64,000 bases of DNA from Clostridiales bacterium (lineage in GTDB: Bacteria; Bacillota; Clostridia; Christensenellales; Aristaeellaceae): contig JAAYUF010000051.1 of the NCBI GenBank assembly GCA_012517815.1, forward strand, positions 1 through 64,000. Reading direction: 5' to 3'. The translations under genes were made by a program, and so were the position numbers. The notes below the pieces were generated by a model. The model was not told where the DNA came from and did not search any database. It was given only the letters and a program-made list of their open reading frames with translations. How positions within the stretch are numbered: position 1 is the first letter of the stretch; each line of letters starts with the position of its first letter. Below, piece after piece: positions 37,213-47,586 of this stretch.

Positions 37213-38031
37213 ATGATGGTCAAGACGAATCTGGGGCTGGTCGAGTGGGCAAAGGCGTGGCTGGGTCAAGCCTATTGGTTTGGCACATGCTGCTACGCTT
37301 GTACACAGAGCCTTCTTACGCGCAAAGCGAAGCAATATCCCAAGTCATACGCGGAGAACCGAATGAGCCGCTACCGGGCGGATATTGCCGCCGACAAGAA
37401 ATGCGCCGACTGCATTGGACTGGTTAAGGGCTATTACTGGGCACGGGAGGACGGCACGCAGGTCTACGGACTCGACGGCAGGCCGGATCAGGGCGCAAAC
37501 GGCGCGTACAATTCCGCCAAAATGAAGGGCACGATCGCCACCCTGCCGGAGCTGCCCGGCCTGATCCTCTGGAAAAGCGGCCATGTGGGCGTTTACATCG
37601 GAAACGGCGAGGCCATTGAAGCCAAGGGTTTCAGCTACGGCATTGTGAAAACCAAGGTTATAGGGCGCGGCTGGACGCACTGGTTCCGCTCGCCCTACAT
37701 CGATTATCTCACTGAAGGGAGCGCGGGCGATGCGCAGACAGGCGTGGAGGAAACGAATGAAAATGCGAACCAACCCGTTGAAGGTGGCGCGGAAGAACCG
37801 GCGCTGGATCTGGGCACGCGGCTCCTGTGCGTTACGCCGGGGCAGCCTCTGATGCGCGGTAGCGACGTGTTGGCTGTGCAGACGCGCCTGCTGGCCAAAG
37901 GGTTTGCGCCCGGCAAGCTGGACGGTGTGTACGGGAACATCACCAAGGCTGCGGTGGTAGCCTTGCAGACAGCCTGTGGCATCAAGGCAGATGGCGTTGT
38001 GGGGCCGGATACGCGGGTGTTCTTACGATAG
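37213..38031 (+). CDS. Endolysin (NlpC/P60-like + peptidoglycan-binding domain)
   Basis: CADCIGLVKGYYWAREDG...GLILWKSGHVGVYIGNGEAIEAKGF; C-terminal PG_binding LLAKGFAPGKLDGVYGNITKAAVVALQTACGIKADGVVGPDT. Confidence 0.92.
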   Translation: MMVKTNLGLVEWAKAWLGQAYWFGTCCYACTQSLLTRKAKQYPKSYAENRMSRYRADIAADKKCADCIGLVKGYYWAREDGTQVYGLDGRPDQGANGAYNSAKMKGTIATLPELPGLILWKSGHVGVYIGNGEAIEAKGFSYGIVKTKVIGRGWTHWFRSPYIDYLTEGSAGDAQTGVEETNENANQPVEGGAEEPALDLGTRLLCVTPGQPLMRGSDVLAVQTRLLAKGFAPGKLDGVYGNITKAAVVALQTACGIKADGVVGPDTRVFLR

Positions 38032-38063
38032 TCTTTACCAACGGGAATTGTAGATATGTTTGA

Positions 38064-38099
38064 CCGCCAGATGACTCGATCGTCTGGCGGTTCTTTTTT
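38064..38099 (+). terminator. Rho-independent terminator after the endolysin gene
   Basis: CCGCCAGA-TGACTCGATCG-TCTGGCGG-TTCTTTTTT. Confidence 0.9.
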
Positions 38100-38141
38100 C
38101 CCCGTTAACTTTCGACGTTTTCACGGCCTTTTGTCGGAGGG

Positions 38142-38555
38142 ATGTACATGACGATTATACAGAAAAGAAAAGTGGTTTACCTGCGGGAGAAGGGCGAAAG
38201 CTATGCTGCGATTGCTTCGGCCATCGGAGTATCTGAGAACACAGTCAAATCCTACTGCCGAAGAAGCGGCCTTGGTTCGGGGGCTGTAGCACAAATAATG
38301 CAAGCGGTTGGGGAAGCTTGCGGCTATTGCGGCGAGCCGCTTCATCACACGCCGGGCGCGAAGAAAAAGCGGTTCTGCTCTGATCACTGCCGTATGAGAT
38401 GGTGGGCGAAGCATCCGGAAGCAATCCACAGGAAGGCTATCTACCATTTTACCTGCTCAACTTGCGGTAAGCCGTTTGAGAGCTATGGGAATTCTCATCG
38501 CCAATACTGCTCCAGAGCTTGTTATGGCTTGGACAGGAGACACAACAATGGATAA
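38142..38555 (+). CDS. Sigma-70 r4/HTH-like protein with zinc-ribbon cysteines
   Basis: KVVYLREKGESYAAIASAIGVSENTVKSYCRRSG; CGYCGEPL...CSDHCRMRWW; CSTCGKPF...YCSRACY. Confidence 0.75.
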   Translation: MYMTIIQKRKVVYLREKGESYAAIASAIGVSENTVKSYCRRSGLGSGAVAQIMQAVGEACGYCGEPLHHTPGAKKKRFCSDHCRMRWWAKHPEAIHRKAIYHFTCSTCGKPFESYGNSHRQYCSRACYGLDRRHNNG

Positions 38556-38745
38556 GGCGGAATCGGTATTTCGGTATCACACTGCCATGGCATTCATGCG
38601 AAGCATTGTGTCTAAAGGGATTCTTGGCCCCGAGGATTTGCCCGCTGTATCGGACACACTCGCCCAAAAGTACGGTTTATCATTGTGGAGTATATTCCTC
38701 GATTCGGACTTGCTATGTCGGGAAAACGGAGCCAATATGCCATGA
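38548..38745 (+). CDS. Small SHOCT-like protein upstream of the recombinases
   Basis: MDKAESVFRYHTAMAFMRSIVSKGILGPEDLPAVSDTLAQKYGLSLWSIF. Confidence 0.65.
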   Translation: MDKAESVFRYHTAMAFMRSIVSKGILGPEDLPAVSDTLAQKYGLSLWSIFLDSDLLCRENGANMP

Positions 38746-38760
38746 TGGGAGGTGGGCATT

Positions 38761-40074
38761 ATGGGCAGAAAGATAACAAAACTGGCGGTTTCGGAGCCTA
38801 TCCCGACTCGGGAAAGGGTGGCTGCCTACGCACGGGTATCCTGTGGTAAGGATGAAATGCTGCACTCACTCGCGGCACAGGTCAGTTATTACAAGGAATT
38901 CATCCAAAGCCAGTCAGGATGGGACTTTGCAGGCGTATATGCCGACGAGGCTGTGACGGGAACGAAGGACAATCGGGTTGAGTTCGTTCGGATGCTTGCG
39001 GATTGCCAGTCGGGCAAGATCGATAGGGTGATCACAAAATCCATCTCCCGATTCGCACGGAATACGGTTACCTTACTGGAAACCGTCCGTGGCCTTGGAG
39101 AACTGGGCATCGATGTTTTCTTTGAGGAGCAGAACCTCCATACGGCCAGCGCGGATGGTGAGCTTCTCCTAACTATTCTGGCCAGTTATGCACAGGAGGA
39201 GAGCCGCTCAGTCAGTGAAAACTGCAAGTGGCGTATTCGTAAGGATTATCAGGAAGGCAAGCTAACCGGCGGCGTTCACATGTACGGCTACGATTACAGG
39301 GAAGGGACGCTGGTGGTTAATCCGCAGGAGGCCGAGGTTGTCCGGATGATCTTTTCGGATTACCTTTCCGGTATGGGCAGAAACGCCATTATGCGCAAGT
39401 TGATACGGTTGGGCATCCCCACCAAGCTCGGCGGGCGTTGGGCAGAAAACACCGTTGCCAGCATTCTAAACAATGAAAAGGTGGTCGGTGATCTCTGCTT
39501 GCAGAAGGGTTTTATATCCGACCACCTTACCAAACAGAAGCGAGTCAATCGTGGCGAGCTTCCCATGTATTATGTGGAAGGCGCTCATGAAGCCATTATC
39601 GACCGGGCAACCTTCGATGCCGTTCAGGCGGAAGTGGCTCGGAGAGCGCATGAGTGCAAGCCTGCCAGCAAAAAGCCTCGCAGCGAATTTTGCGGCATGA
39701 TCCGCTGTGGTCGCTGCGGCGCGAACTTCATCCAGAAAATCAACGCGATCGGTACGAAGTACGCCAAAGCGAACTGGGCGTGCGCTACCTACACCACGCA
39801 CGGCAAGGATTACTGCGCGGCAAAGCGTATCCCTGAGGATATCCTCCGACAGAAATGCGCGGAAGCCTTGGGAAGCAACGCTTACAACGCTGCTGACTTC
39901 ATGGCAAGGGTAGCAGCCATAACGATTCCAGAAGATGGGGTTTTGGTGTTCACCTTCAAAGATGGCACGCAAGTAACCATTCCATGGGAAAAGCACTCCC
40001 GTCGGGACAGTTGGACAGATGAGATGAAAAGCAAGGCGAAGGTCGCGGCAAAGAGGAGGCTTGGCAATGGCTAA
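38761..40074 (+). CDS. Large serine recombinase 1
   Basis: VAAYARVSCGKDEMLHSLAAQVSYY; SKSISRFARNT-type motif; Recombinase and zinc-ribbon domains (CGRCGANF). Confidence 0.95.
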   Translation: MGRKITKLAVSEPIPTRERVAAYARVSCGKDEMLHSLAAQVSYYKEFIQSQSGWDFAGVYADEAVTGTKDNRVEFVRMLADCQSGKIDRVITKSISRFARNTVTLLETVRGLGELGIDVFFEEQNLHTASADGELLLTILASYAQEESRSVSENCKWRIRKDYQEGKLTGGVHMYGYDYREGTLVVNPQEAEVVRMIFSDYLSGMGRNAIMRKLIRLGIPTKLGGRWAENTVASILNNEKVVGDLCLQKGFISDHLTKQKRVNRGELPMYYVEGAHEAIIDRATFDAVQAEVARRAHECKPASKKPRSEFCGMIRCGRCGANFIQKINAIGTKYAKANWACATYTTHGKDYCAAKRIPEDILRQKCAEALGSNAYNAADFMARVAAITIPEDGVLVFTFKDGTQVTIPWEKHSRRDSWTDEMKSKAKVAAKRRLGNG

Positions 40075-41668
40075 CGTTCGGGTTATCCCCGCTCTGGCGC
40101 CGATCGTGTCCGCTCAGGTAAAGGATACGACGGTCAAGCGGCGGGTGGCGGCTTACGCGCGAGTTTCGACCGATAGCGACGAGCAGCAGACCAGTTATGA
40201 AGCGCAGGTGGATTATTATACCAAGCTGATCCACTCCCGGCCGGACTGGTCTATGGTCGATGTATTTACGGACGAGGGAATCTCGGCAGTCAACACCAAG
40301 CGGCGTGAGGGTTTCAAGCGGATGGTCGCGGACGCGCTCTCCGGCAAGATTGACCTGATTGTCACCAAATCGGTCAGCCGTTTTGCCCGCAACACGGTCG
40401 ACAGCCTCACCACGGTTCGCAAGCTGAAGGATAACGGCGTTGAAGTCTGGTTCGAAAAGGAAAACATCTACACGCTGGACAGCAAAGGCGAACTGTTGAT
40501 CACCATCATGTCGTCGCTAGCCCAGGAAGAAAGCCGTTCCATTTCCGAAAACGTCACCTGGGGTGCGCGTAAACGGATGGCCGACGGCAAGATTTCCTTG
40601 CCCTACGGTCAATTCCTGGGCTATGAAAAGGGCGAGGATGGCTTGCCGAGTATCGTTGAGAGCGAAGCCGTGATTGTGCGCCGCATTTTTCGCCAATACA
40701 TGGAGGGCAAAACCCCCTCGATGATCGGCAAGCTGCTGGAAAAGGACGGGATTCCGGCTCCGGGCGGCGGTATGATATGGCAGTCCGCCACGGTTCGCTC
40801 CATACTCACCAACGAAAAGTACAAAGGGCATGCCCTGATGCAGAAAACCTACTGCTCAAACTTCCTGACCAAGAAGATGGTCAAAAATACCGGACAGGTT
40901 CAGCAGTATTACGTCGAGGACAGCCATCCAGCGATCGTGTCTCCCGATGAGTTTGACATGGTACAGGCTGAAATCGAGCGCCGCAAGAGTCTGGGCAGAC
41001 CGGGTCGATGCAACAGCATATTCGCTGGCAAGATCGTCTGCGGCGATTGCGGCGGCCTTTACGGCAGAAAGGTTTGGGGCAGTTATAAAGAGGATAAAAA
41101 CTACCGCAAAGCGGTATACCAGTGCAACGATAAGTATAAAGGGAGCAAGCGATGCACAACCCCGCACGTGACCGAGGAGCAGATCACGGCTGGGTTTCTG
41201 GTTGCGTTTAACAAACTGATGGAAAACCGCTCCCGTCTGATTGAGGATTGCCGCTTGGTGCAGGCTACGCTTTGTGACACTAGCGCCATCGACGCAGAGA
41301 TATCCACCCTGCGGCGTGATCTGGATGTGGTTTCGGCACTGGCCCGAAAAGAAATCGCGCAAACCGCAAAAGCAGCAGGCGACTCGGATTGCAGCAATAG
41401 CCACTTGGAACGTTTCCGACAGGTCAATGAACAGATTACGGGGTTGGAAGCCGAAAAGGTAAAACGACTTGCCAAAGCGAAGGCGCTTGATCGGTTTGTT
41501 CGAGAAGTGGAGGGCAAGCCGCTGATCCTGGAAGCCTTTGATGAAAAGCTGTGGCTTGCGGTCGTGGATCAGGTGACAGTTGGTGTGGATGGAGAGATGG
41601 TGTTTCGGTTTAGAAATGGTGCGGATCTGGCATGTCAATATTCGCTATCAGGACTAGTTATTATATAG
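40067..41668 (+). CDS. Large serine recombinase 2
   Basis: VAAYARVSTDSDEQQTSYEAQVDYY; VTKSVSRFARNTVDSL; AGKIVCGDCGGLYGRKVW; C-terminal coiled coil. Confidence 0.95.
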   Translation: MANVRVIPALAPIVSAQVKDTTVKRRVAAYARVSTDSDEQQTSYEAQVDYYTKLIHSRPDWSMVDVFTDEGISAVNTKRREGFKRMVADALSGKIDLIVTKSVSRFARNTVDSLTTVRKLKDNGVEVWFEKENIYTLDSKGELLITIMSSLAQEESRSISENVTWGARKRMADGKISLPYGQFLGYEKGEDGLPSIVESEAVIVRRIFRQYMEGKTPSMIGKLLEKDGIPAPGGGMIWQSATVRSILTNEKYKGHALMQKTYCSNFLTKKMVKNTGQVQQYYVEDSHPAIVSPDEFDMVQAEIERRKSLGRPGRCNSIFAGKIVCGDCGGLYGRKVWGSYKEDKNYRKAVYQCNDKYKGSKRCTTPHVTEEQITAGFLVAFNKLMENRSRLIEDCRLVQATLCDTSAIDAEISTLRRDLDVVSALARKEIAQTAKAAGDSDCSNSHLERFRQVNEQITGLEAEKVKRLAKAKALDRFVREVEGKPLILEAFDEKLWLAVVDQVTVGVDGEMVFRFRNGADLACQYSLSGLVII

Positions 41669-41871
41669 TTCTCTTCGTAGCGTTCCACGGAATTGATATG
41701 TTTTGTGCGTCGAGATTCTGTTTAGTTGGGCTTCAAAACGTTCAAGAATGTTAACCCACAGTTACACTCACAGCGCGTAGTGTTGCAAATCCTTGATCAA
41801 TTTGCTAATCCGTGATACAATACTTCATAATCATTGAAGATAGACAAATCTGACCGAGGAAGGTAAGCCTT

Positions 41872-42564
41872 ATGAAAACTATGCTTGAAATGACTTGTCC
41901 TAAATGCGGAGCAAATTTATCTGCCGAAACAGATAGAGATGCTATTTTTTGTATACATTGCGGTGTGAAGATACTTTTAAACGATGAAAATACATATACA
42001 ATTCGCAATGTCGATGAAGCAAAAATCAAACAGGCCGAAACTGATCACATAATACGCATCAAGCAAATAGAGATGGCAGAAAAAAGAGCTGAGGCGACCC
42101 AGAGAAATTTGAAGCTGAAGGTTATAATTTCTCTAAGTCTTGCAATTGTTGGAATCTTTATGATGGTAATCGGAGGTATGGCGGGGCAAGCGAGTGGCGA
42201 TCCAGACTCCGGATTCTATATGCTTACTTTAATCGGATTTTTTCCACTTATGGGGGCTGCATATATCTGGCTCAATTCCAAAAAGGAAGATGATGGGAAC
42301 GATTATGGAGATATGGTAAGAGTGCCGTCTGCTGTAGATAGTTTTCAAAGCAAAAATCACGCAGTAATTGTATCTATTTTTAAGGCTGCTGGATTTAAAA
42401 ATGTCCAATGTATACCTCTTAATGATTTAACCATTGGAATTCTCAAAAAACCGGGCATGGTAGAGTCAATATCAATAAATGGCAACGAAATCACCTCTAG
42501 TGGTAAAAAGTTCCCATCGAGTGCGTCTGTAGTAATATCTTACCACAGCTTTGCAAACAGATAA
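41872..42564 (+). CDS. Zinc-ribbon, membrane-spanning hypothetical protein
   Basis: MTCPKCGANLSAETDRDAIFCIHCGVKIL; two hydrophobic segments; AT-rich relative to its surroundings. Confidence 0.7.
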   Translation: MKTMLEMTCPKCGANLSAETDRDAIFCIHCGVKILLNDENTYTIRNVDEAKIKQAETDHIIRIKQIEMAEKRAEATQRNLKLKVIISLSLAIVGIFMMVIGGMAGQASGDPDSGFYMLTLIGFFPLMGAAYIWLNSKKEDDGNDYGDMVRVPSAVDSFQSKNHAVIVSIFKAAGFKNVQCIPLNDLTIGILKKPGMVESISINGNEITSSGKKFPSSASVVISYHSFANR

Positions 42565-42900
42565 TTAACAACGATCTTACCAAAGGCGATTGGCTGCAAT
42601 AAGTTGGTCGCCATTATTTACAGATATTTTCCGTGGAGATGATCATGTATCAGCAGTCAAGTTTTCCCATCATACTGTATGCCCTTCAATCTTGATTCCC
42701 TCAGTCGTATGTACACGAAGATTGTTCACCATCAATGAATTAGGGTAATAAAGTCATTATTCTTCATATATAATGGAGTAGGCTGAGTGGAAACTTCGGT
42801 ATTGATTTGTCATGGTGAATCGTCAAATATTAGCCCAAAAGGGGTGCAAATTTGACGATTCCCTATCTTACAACGATTCCTCTTTGCTCGTGCCAAAATG

Positions 42901-42931
42901 AACAGGGTGTTCGAGTCCCGTCATCTCTACA
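42901..42931 (+). other. tRNA/tmRNA 3'-end-like fragment, possible integration scar
   Basis: GTTCGAGTCCCGTCATCTCTAC resembles a T-loop + acceptor 3' half, but no complete RNA folds upstream. Confidence 0.35.
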
Positions 42932-43071
42932 AAAAGCCCTCTGCAACTACCAGAGATTGATACAGCAATAGCATGTAACCGCGAGCAAAACCCTATAAAC
43001 ACTAGGGTTTCACGATATACCAAACACCACCTATCGACAAGATTTCTCTTATCAATAGGTGGTATCAGTTA

Positions 43072-43147
43072 TGGTACACCATTAGGGACTCGAACCCTAG
43101 ACACCCTGATTAAGAGTCAGGTGCTCTACCAACTGAGCTAATGGTGC
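43072..43147 (-). tRNA. tRNA-Lys (anticodon CTT), CCA encoded
   Basis: Minus strand GCACCATTAGCTCAGTTGGTAGAGCACCTGACTCTTAATCAGGGTGTCTAGGGTTCGAGTCCCTAATGGTGTACCA; cloverleaf with CTCTTAA loop. Confidence 0.96.
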
Positions 43148-43231
43148 ATCTTGTCGTCTCACGTAGTTACGTTGACCGACGAAGACTATTATACGCATTC
43201 TCAGCGAATTGTCAACTTATTTTTCGTTCTC

Positions 43232-43268
43232 GCGTCGGTTTGTGTGTCGGTTTGTATGTCGGTTTGTG
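43232..43268 (+). repeat. Short tandem repeat, about three 12-bp units (GTCGGTTTGTGT)
   Basis: GCGTCGGTTTGTGTGTCGGTTTGTATGTCGGTTTGTG. Confidence 0.85.
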
Positions 43269-44046
43269 AATGGCAGGTAGAATTGCCGCCACCCTGTCGC
43301 GTCAGGCAACACAAAGGGTACGCCTTTTTGAAGCGGCCTTGCGGCCAAGGCGTCCGCGAGGATCATGGCAAGCCCGGCAATCAATCCGTCTGCCTTCGCG
43401 GTGGGTATACTTGACCGTATCCGTTTCCATGGGCAGAAAACGAGGGATGAGCTTGTTCCGGTTCTCCTTGCCGCCCCGTTCCCACGCGCAGTAGGGATGC
43501 GAAAAACCGATGTTCGCGCGCTATGGGGACCTGGATCGGACGGAGCGCTCCATCCACGCCCCATCCTAAAACTATGCCATTGGAAGTATTACGGTAAAGA
43601 ATGAAAAAGCGTTTGTGCTCCGGTAGCATCAAGCCGCAAAGAACAACGGCCGCCAGGAAGGGAACGCTTTCTCTGCAACGGTTTCATTGCGAAACCTGCA
43701 AGGTTTGGCAGATATGTTCGTCCAAGCGTATGAAAAGAATAGGAAAGACCATCACGTTTGTCTTGAATGCCTTTGAAGCGCGCTCGCCGTCTCCAAAAGC
43801 GGAACGGCCATCTCGCTTCGGGCAGCGTCATCCGCATACCGGCTGCATCGCCCGCAACCCGGTTTCTCCCCTTTCCCTCCCATGGTGTTCCGTCGCCTTG
43901 ACAACCGGTTCATCCTCGGAAAAATGGCGGCGCAGGGTTGTCAGGCCGAGCCACATGGGATACAATAACAAAAATGGCGAGGCGTTCCAAATGAACCGGA
44001 TCGGACAAGCGAAGCGCCCCGCCCACGTAGCAGGAGGTAGCGGAAT

Positions 44047-44538
44047 ATGGCGTCCAAAGTCGGTACCCTCATCAAGGAAGCCCGGAAACTGGCAGGGTTA
44101 ACCCAGGAAAAACTGGCCAAGAAGTTGGGCGGCGGCCTTACGGCGGCGGATATCGGCAAAGCGGAACGCGGCGAGCTAACGCTGCCGGTTGCCACCCTGC
44201 GAAAAATCGCCAAGCTAACGGGCGTCACGCAAGCGTCGCTGGTCAACGCGGCGAAAGGCACAGGCAGCACGGCCGCCGGCACAGCCGCCGCCAAGCCCCC
44301 CGCAAACGCCAGCATGAGCATGCGCGTTACATCAACCGAGAAAAAGCTCATCGAAAGCTACCGCAAAGCGGACACCGCCACCAAAAAGGCGGCCCTCGAC
44401 CTGCTGAAGGGAAAAAGCACGAGCCTCCTGTCCACGCTGGTTGGCGGCAGTACGGGCACAAGCGCCACAGGCCAGGATCAAGGGTCCGTCGCCGAAATGA
44501 TCACCGATGCCATCGGAAGCCTGTTAGGCAAAAGCTGA
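44047..44538 (+). CDS. XRE-family HTH protein with Ala/Gly-rich linker
   Basis: VGTLIKEARKLAGLTQEKLAKKLGGGLTAADIGKAERGELTLPVATLRKIAKLTGV. Confidence 0.8.
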   Translation: MASKVGTLIKEARKLAGLTQEKLAKKLGGGLTAADIGKAERGELTLPVATLRKIAKLTGVTQASLVNAAKGTGSTAAGTAAAKPPANASMSMRVTSTEKKLIESYRKADTATKKAALDLLKGKSTSLLSTLVGGSTGTSATGQDQGSVAEMITDAIGSLLGKS

Positions 44539-44903
44539 GATTTCACCGGATCGCGGGATGCGCCCTCATGCCGATCCGCGCGGATTCCGCCCTCCGTTCG
44601 CCGGCGAGCGTGTGATCCTCATGCCCCGGAAGGAGTACGGCGCATACACCCTGCGCCCATCCGGGCAACCTGGCGCATCGCCGTTGCGCCTGACGAACCG
44701 CGCCTCCCCGCTCAATGCCAGGGCGTTCACAGGCGGCCCGCGGGTTCCTCGGCCGGTCAGGAACGGCAATCCCAATTATAGCCGACCCGCAGCGCGATCA
44801 AGCAGATCAGCGCCTCCATTCCCCACCCAAACGACCAGGGAACCATTGAACACGGCCCGCAAATGCCTGTTAATCCAAGGCGGATTTGGGGTATACCCAA
44901 CGC

Positions 44904-46610
44904 ATGGAAGGAGGAGTTCCTCTGATCAATCTCTGTATTGGCGGCGCCGCCGGCGAAGGCATCGAGACCATGGCCGGCATTCTGGAAAAGGCACTGCAAC
45001 GTTCCGGGTATTTCGTGTTTTCCATGCGCGATTTCATGTCCCGCATCCGCGGAGGGCATAATTTCGCGCAGATCCGCTTCGGCTCCGAGCCGGTCGCGGC
45101 GCATGTGGATGCGCTGGACATACTGGTTGCCTACGACGAGCGCACGTATGCCGAGCATCAAAGCCGGCTGAAAGCCGACGGGCTGCTGCTGTGCGATCCG
45201 GGCCTGGGCCTTTCGGACGCTCGCCTGCTGCCGATCCCCATCCGCAGCCTGGCGAAGGAATCCGGCAACGCGCGCACCGTAGGCGTGGTTTGCGTTGGCG
45301 CGTTGCTCAAGCTGATGAGCCTGCCGCTGGCAAACGCCGAGGCGGCGCTGCGGGAAACGCTGGCTCCGGGCATCCTGGAGATGAACCTCACGGCGCTGCA
45401 CAAGGGTTATGAAAGCTCCGCTGAAATGCGCCGTCTGCCGCCTCCCACGGCGAGCGGACGGCTGCTGATGACCGGCGCGGAAGCCATGGCCATGGGCGCG
45501 CTGGCGGGGGGCCTGCGGTTCTACAGCGCCTACCCGATGTCCCCCGCCACTTCGTTGCTGACGTTCTTTACGGCGCAAAGCGAACCCCTGCGCCTGATGG
45601 TGGAGCAGGCGGAGGACGAAATCGCGGCGATCAACATGGCGTTGGGCGCATCCTACGCGGGCGCGCGCGCGATGGTCGGCACCAGCGGCGGCGGTTTTTC
45701 GCTGATGGTCGAAGGCCTCGGGCTAGCGGGCATCGCCGAACTGCCCATCGTGATTGCCGACGTACAGCGCCCCGGCCCGGCCACGGGCTTGCCGACCCGT
45801 ACCGAGCAAAGCGATTTGCTGTTTGCCTGTTTTGCCTCGCAGGGCGAGTTCCCCCGGATAGTCATTGCCGTTCGGGATCATGCCGACGCGTTCTACCAGA
45901 CGGCGCGCGCCTTCCAGCTTGCGTGGAAGTACCAGATGCCGGTGCTGCTGTTAAGCGATGAATATCTGGCCGATTCCGCAGCGACCATTGCGCCGCCGGA
46001 TGTGGAAAAGGCCGCGCACAGCGTCGCCCCGCTTCCGCGTGAGGCCGATCCGCCGGGCGTGTACCGCCGCTACGCGCTGACCGACAGCGGCATATCGCCC
46101 CTGCGCGTTCCGGGCAAGAGCGACGGGCTGGTGCGCGCGGACAGCGACGAACACGCGGAGGAAGGCACGATCACCGAAAGCGCGCAGGTGCGCGTCCAGA
46201 TGGTCGACAAGCGTGCCCGCAAGCTGGAGGGGCTCAAAGCCGAGCTTTATGAGCCCGAGTATACCGGCGTGACCAGGCCCAGGGTGCTGCTGGTCGGGTT
46301 TGGCTCGACCTCCGCCGCAATCACCGAGGCCGTGTCCATCCTCAACAGCCACGGGCTGTCGGTCGGCGCGCTCTTGTTTGGCGACGTGTATCCGCTCCCC
46401 CGCAAACGCCTCGAAGCCTTCTGGCAGCAGGCCGACGCAGTCTACAGCGTGGAACAGAACGCGACCGCCCAGTTGGCGAAGCTCATCCGCATGGAAACCG
46501 GCCTGGGCTGCACGGACAGCCTGCTTAAGTACAGCGGCCGGCAACTGTCGGTGGATGAGATCGTCTCGGGGCTGGAAGCGTTCGGGATTGGCAGGGAGGT
46601 GCCGGTATGA
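44904..46610 (+). CDS. korA: 2-oxoacid:ferredoxin oxidoreductase, fused gamma-alpha subunit
   Basis: IGGAAGEGIETMAGILEKALQRSGYFVFSMRDFMSRIRGGHNFAQIR; FYSAYPMSPATSLLTFF...EQAEDEIAAINMALGASYAGARAMVGTSGGGFSLM. Confidence 0.88.
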   Translation: MEGGVPLINLCIGGAAGEGIETMAGILEKALQRSGYFVFSMRDFMSRIRGGHNFAQIRFGSEPVAAHVDALDILVAYDERTYAEHQSRLKADGLLLCDPGLGLSDARLLPIPIRSLAKESGNARTVGVVCVGALLKLMSLPLANAEAALRETLAPGILEMNLTALHKGYESSAEMRRLPPPTASGRLLMTGAEAMAMGALAGGLRFYSAYPMSPATSLLTFFTAQSEPLRLMVEQAEDEIAAINMALGASYAGARAMVGTSGGGFSLMVEGLGLAGIAELPIVIADVQRPGPATGLPTRTEQSDLLFACFASQGEFPRIVIAVRDHADAFYQTARAFQLAWKYQMPVLLLSDEYLADSAATIAPPDVEKAAHSVAPLPREADPPGVYRRYALTDSGISPLRVPGKSDGLVRADSDEHAEEGTITESAQVRVQMVDKRARKLEGLKAELYEPEYTGVTRPRVLLVGFGSTSAAITEAVSILNSHGLSVGALLFGDVYPLPRKRLEAFWQQADAVYSVEQNATAQLAKLIRMETGLGCTDSLLKYSGRQLSVDEIVSGLEAFGIGREVPV

Positions 46611-47455
46611 CGGACTTTGCATTTCACAGCGACCAGAGCGCGTGGTGCCCGGGCTGCGGGAATTTTGACATCGCCGTCACATTGGCCGCGGTGCTGGGAG
46701 AATTGCGGCTGACGCCGGAACGGGTGCTGTTGGTGGGCGGCATCGGGCAAGCCGCCAAGCTGAACCAGTATATCGACGCCAACGGGTATTCGGGCCTGCA
46801 CGGGCGCGCCCTGCCCGCGGCCGTCGCGGCCAAGATGGCCAACGAGGCGCTGACCGTGATTGTCGACACCGGGGACGGAGATTCCTACGGCGAAGGCGGC
46901 AACCACTTCCTGCACAACATCCGCCGCAATGTGGACATCACGCATTTCGCGCACGACAACCAGATCTACGGGCTCACCAAGGGCCAGACGTCGCCCACCT
47001 CCGATCCCTGCGGGCAGGGCCGGGGCGGCGCGTGCAACCTCGGCAAACCGTTCAATCCGCTGCTGGTCGCACTGGCGGCGGGCGCAACCTTTGTGGCCCG
47101 CACAATCAGCGGCAACCGGGAGCACATGGCCGGGGTCATGAAAGCCGCCATCCTGCACAATGGGTACGCGCTGGTGGATATCCTGCAGCCCTGCGTGAGC
47201 TTTAACAAAGTGAACACCTTCGCCTACTACAAGGAACATACCTACGCACTGGAGGCGGATTACGACGCGGCCCATCTGGAAACGGCCCTGCTCAGGAGCC
47301 TCGAATACGGTCCGAAGATTCCCATCGGCATCTTCTATCAGGTGGAGCGGCCCACCTATCACCAGCAGCGCCCCGGGCTGTACGACGGCACGCCCATGAT
47401 CGACAAGCCGGTTTCGCTTCCCGAGGTGGAAGCGCTGCTGGCCCGTTTCGCCTGA
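46607..47455 (+). CDS. korB: 2-oxoacid:ferredoxin oxidoreductase beta subunit (TPP-binding)
   Basis: WCPGCGNFDI; VIVDTGDGDSYGEGGNHFLHNIRRNVDITHFAHDNQIYGLTKGQTSPTS. Confidence 0.9.
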   Translation: MTDFAFHSDQSAWCPGCGNFDIAVTLAAVLGELRLTPERVLLVGGIGQAAKLNQYIDANGYSGLHGRALPAAVAAKMANEALTVIVDTGDGDSYGEGGNHFLHNIRRNVDITHFAHDNQIYGLTKGQTSPTSDPCGQGRGGACNLGKPFNPLLVALAAGATFVARTISGNREHMAGVMKAAILHNGYALVDILQPCVSFNKVNTFAYYKEHTYALEADYDAAHLETALLRSLEYGPKIPIGIFYQVERPTYHQQRPGLYDGTPMIDKPVSLPEVEALLARFA

Positions 47456-47586
47456 GGGCGCGTATTTCGGCCCAATGCGCCGGGGCGCCGGCGAGCTCGT
47501 CCCGCGCGTCCGAAGCGGGCGGCAGGGCGCGGCGGGCCGCAAGGAGGCGGCCGCTGCGCGTTACCCGCCGGCGCGGGCCTGCGGAT

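Noticed and set aside
42901-42931. A complete extra tRNA or tmRNA gene
   Set aside because: Only a 3'-end-like fragment is present; no D or anticodon arm can be folded upstream.
43200-44040. Several overlapping ORFs between tRNA-Lys and the XRE gene
   Set aside because: Frames conflict on both strands, translations look non-protein-like, and no convincing start/RBS was found; probably non-coding or degenerate.
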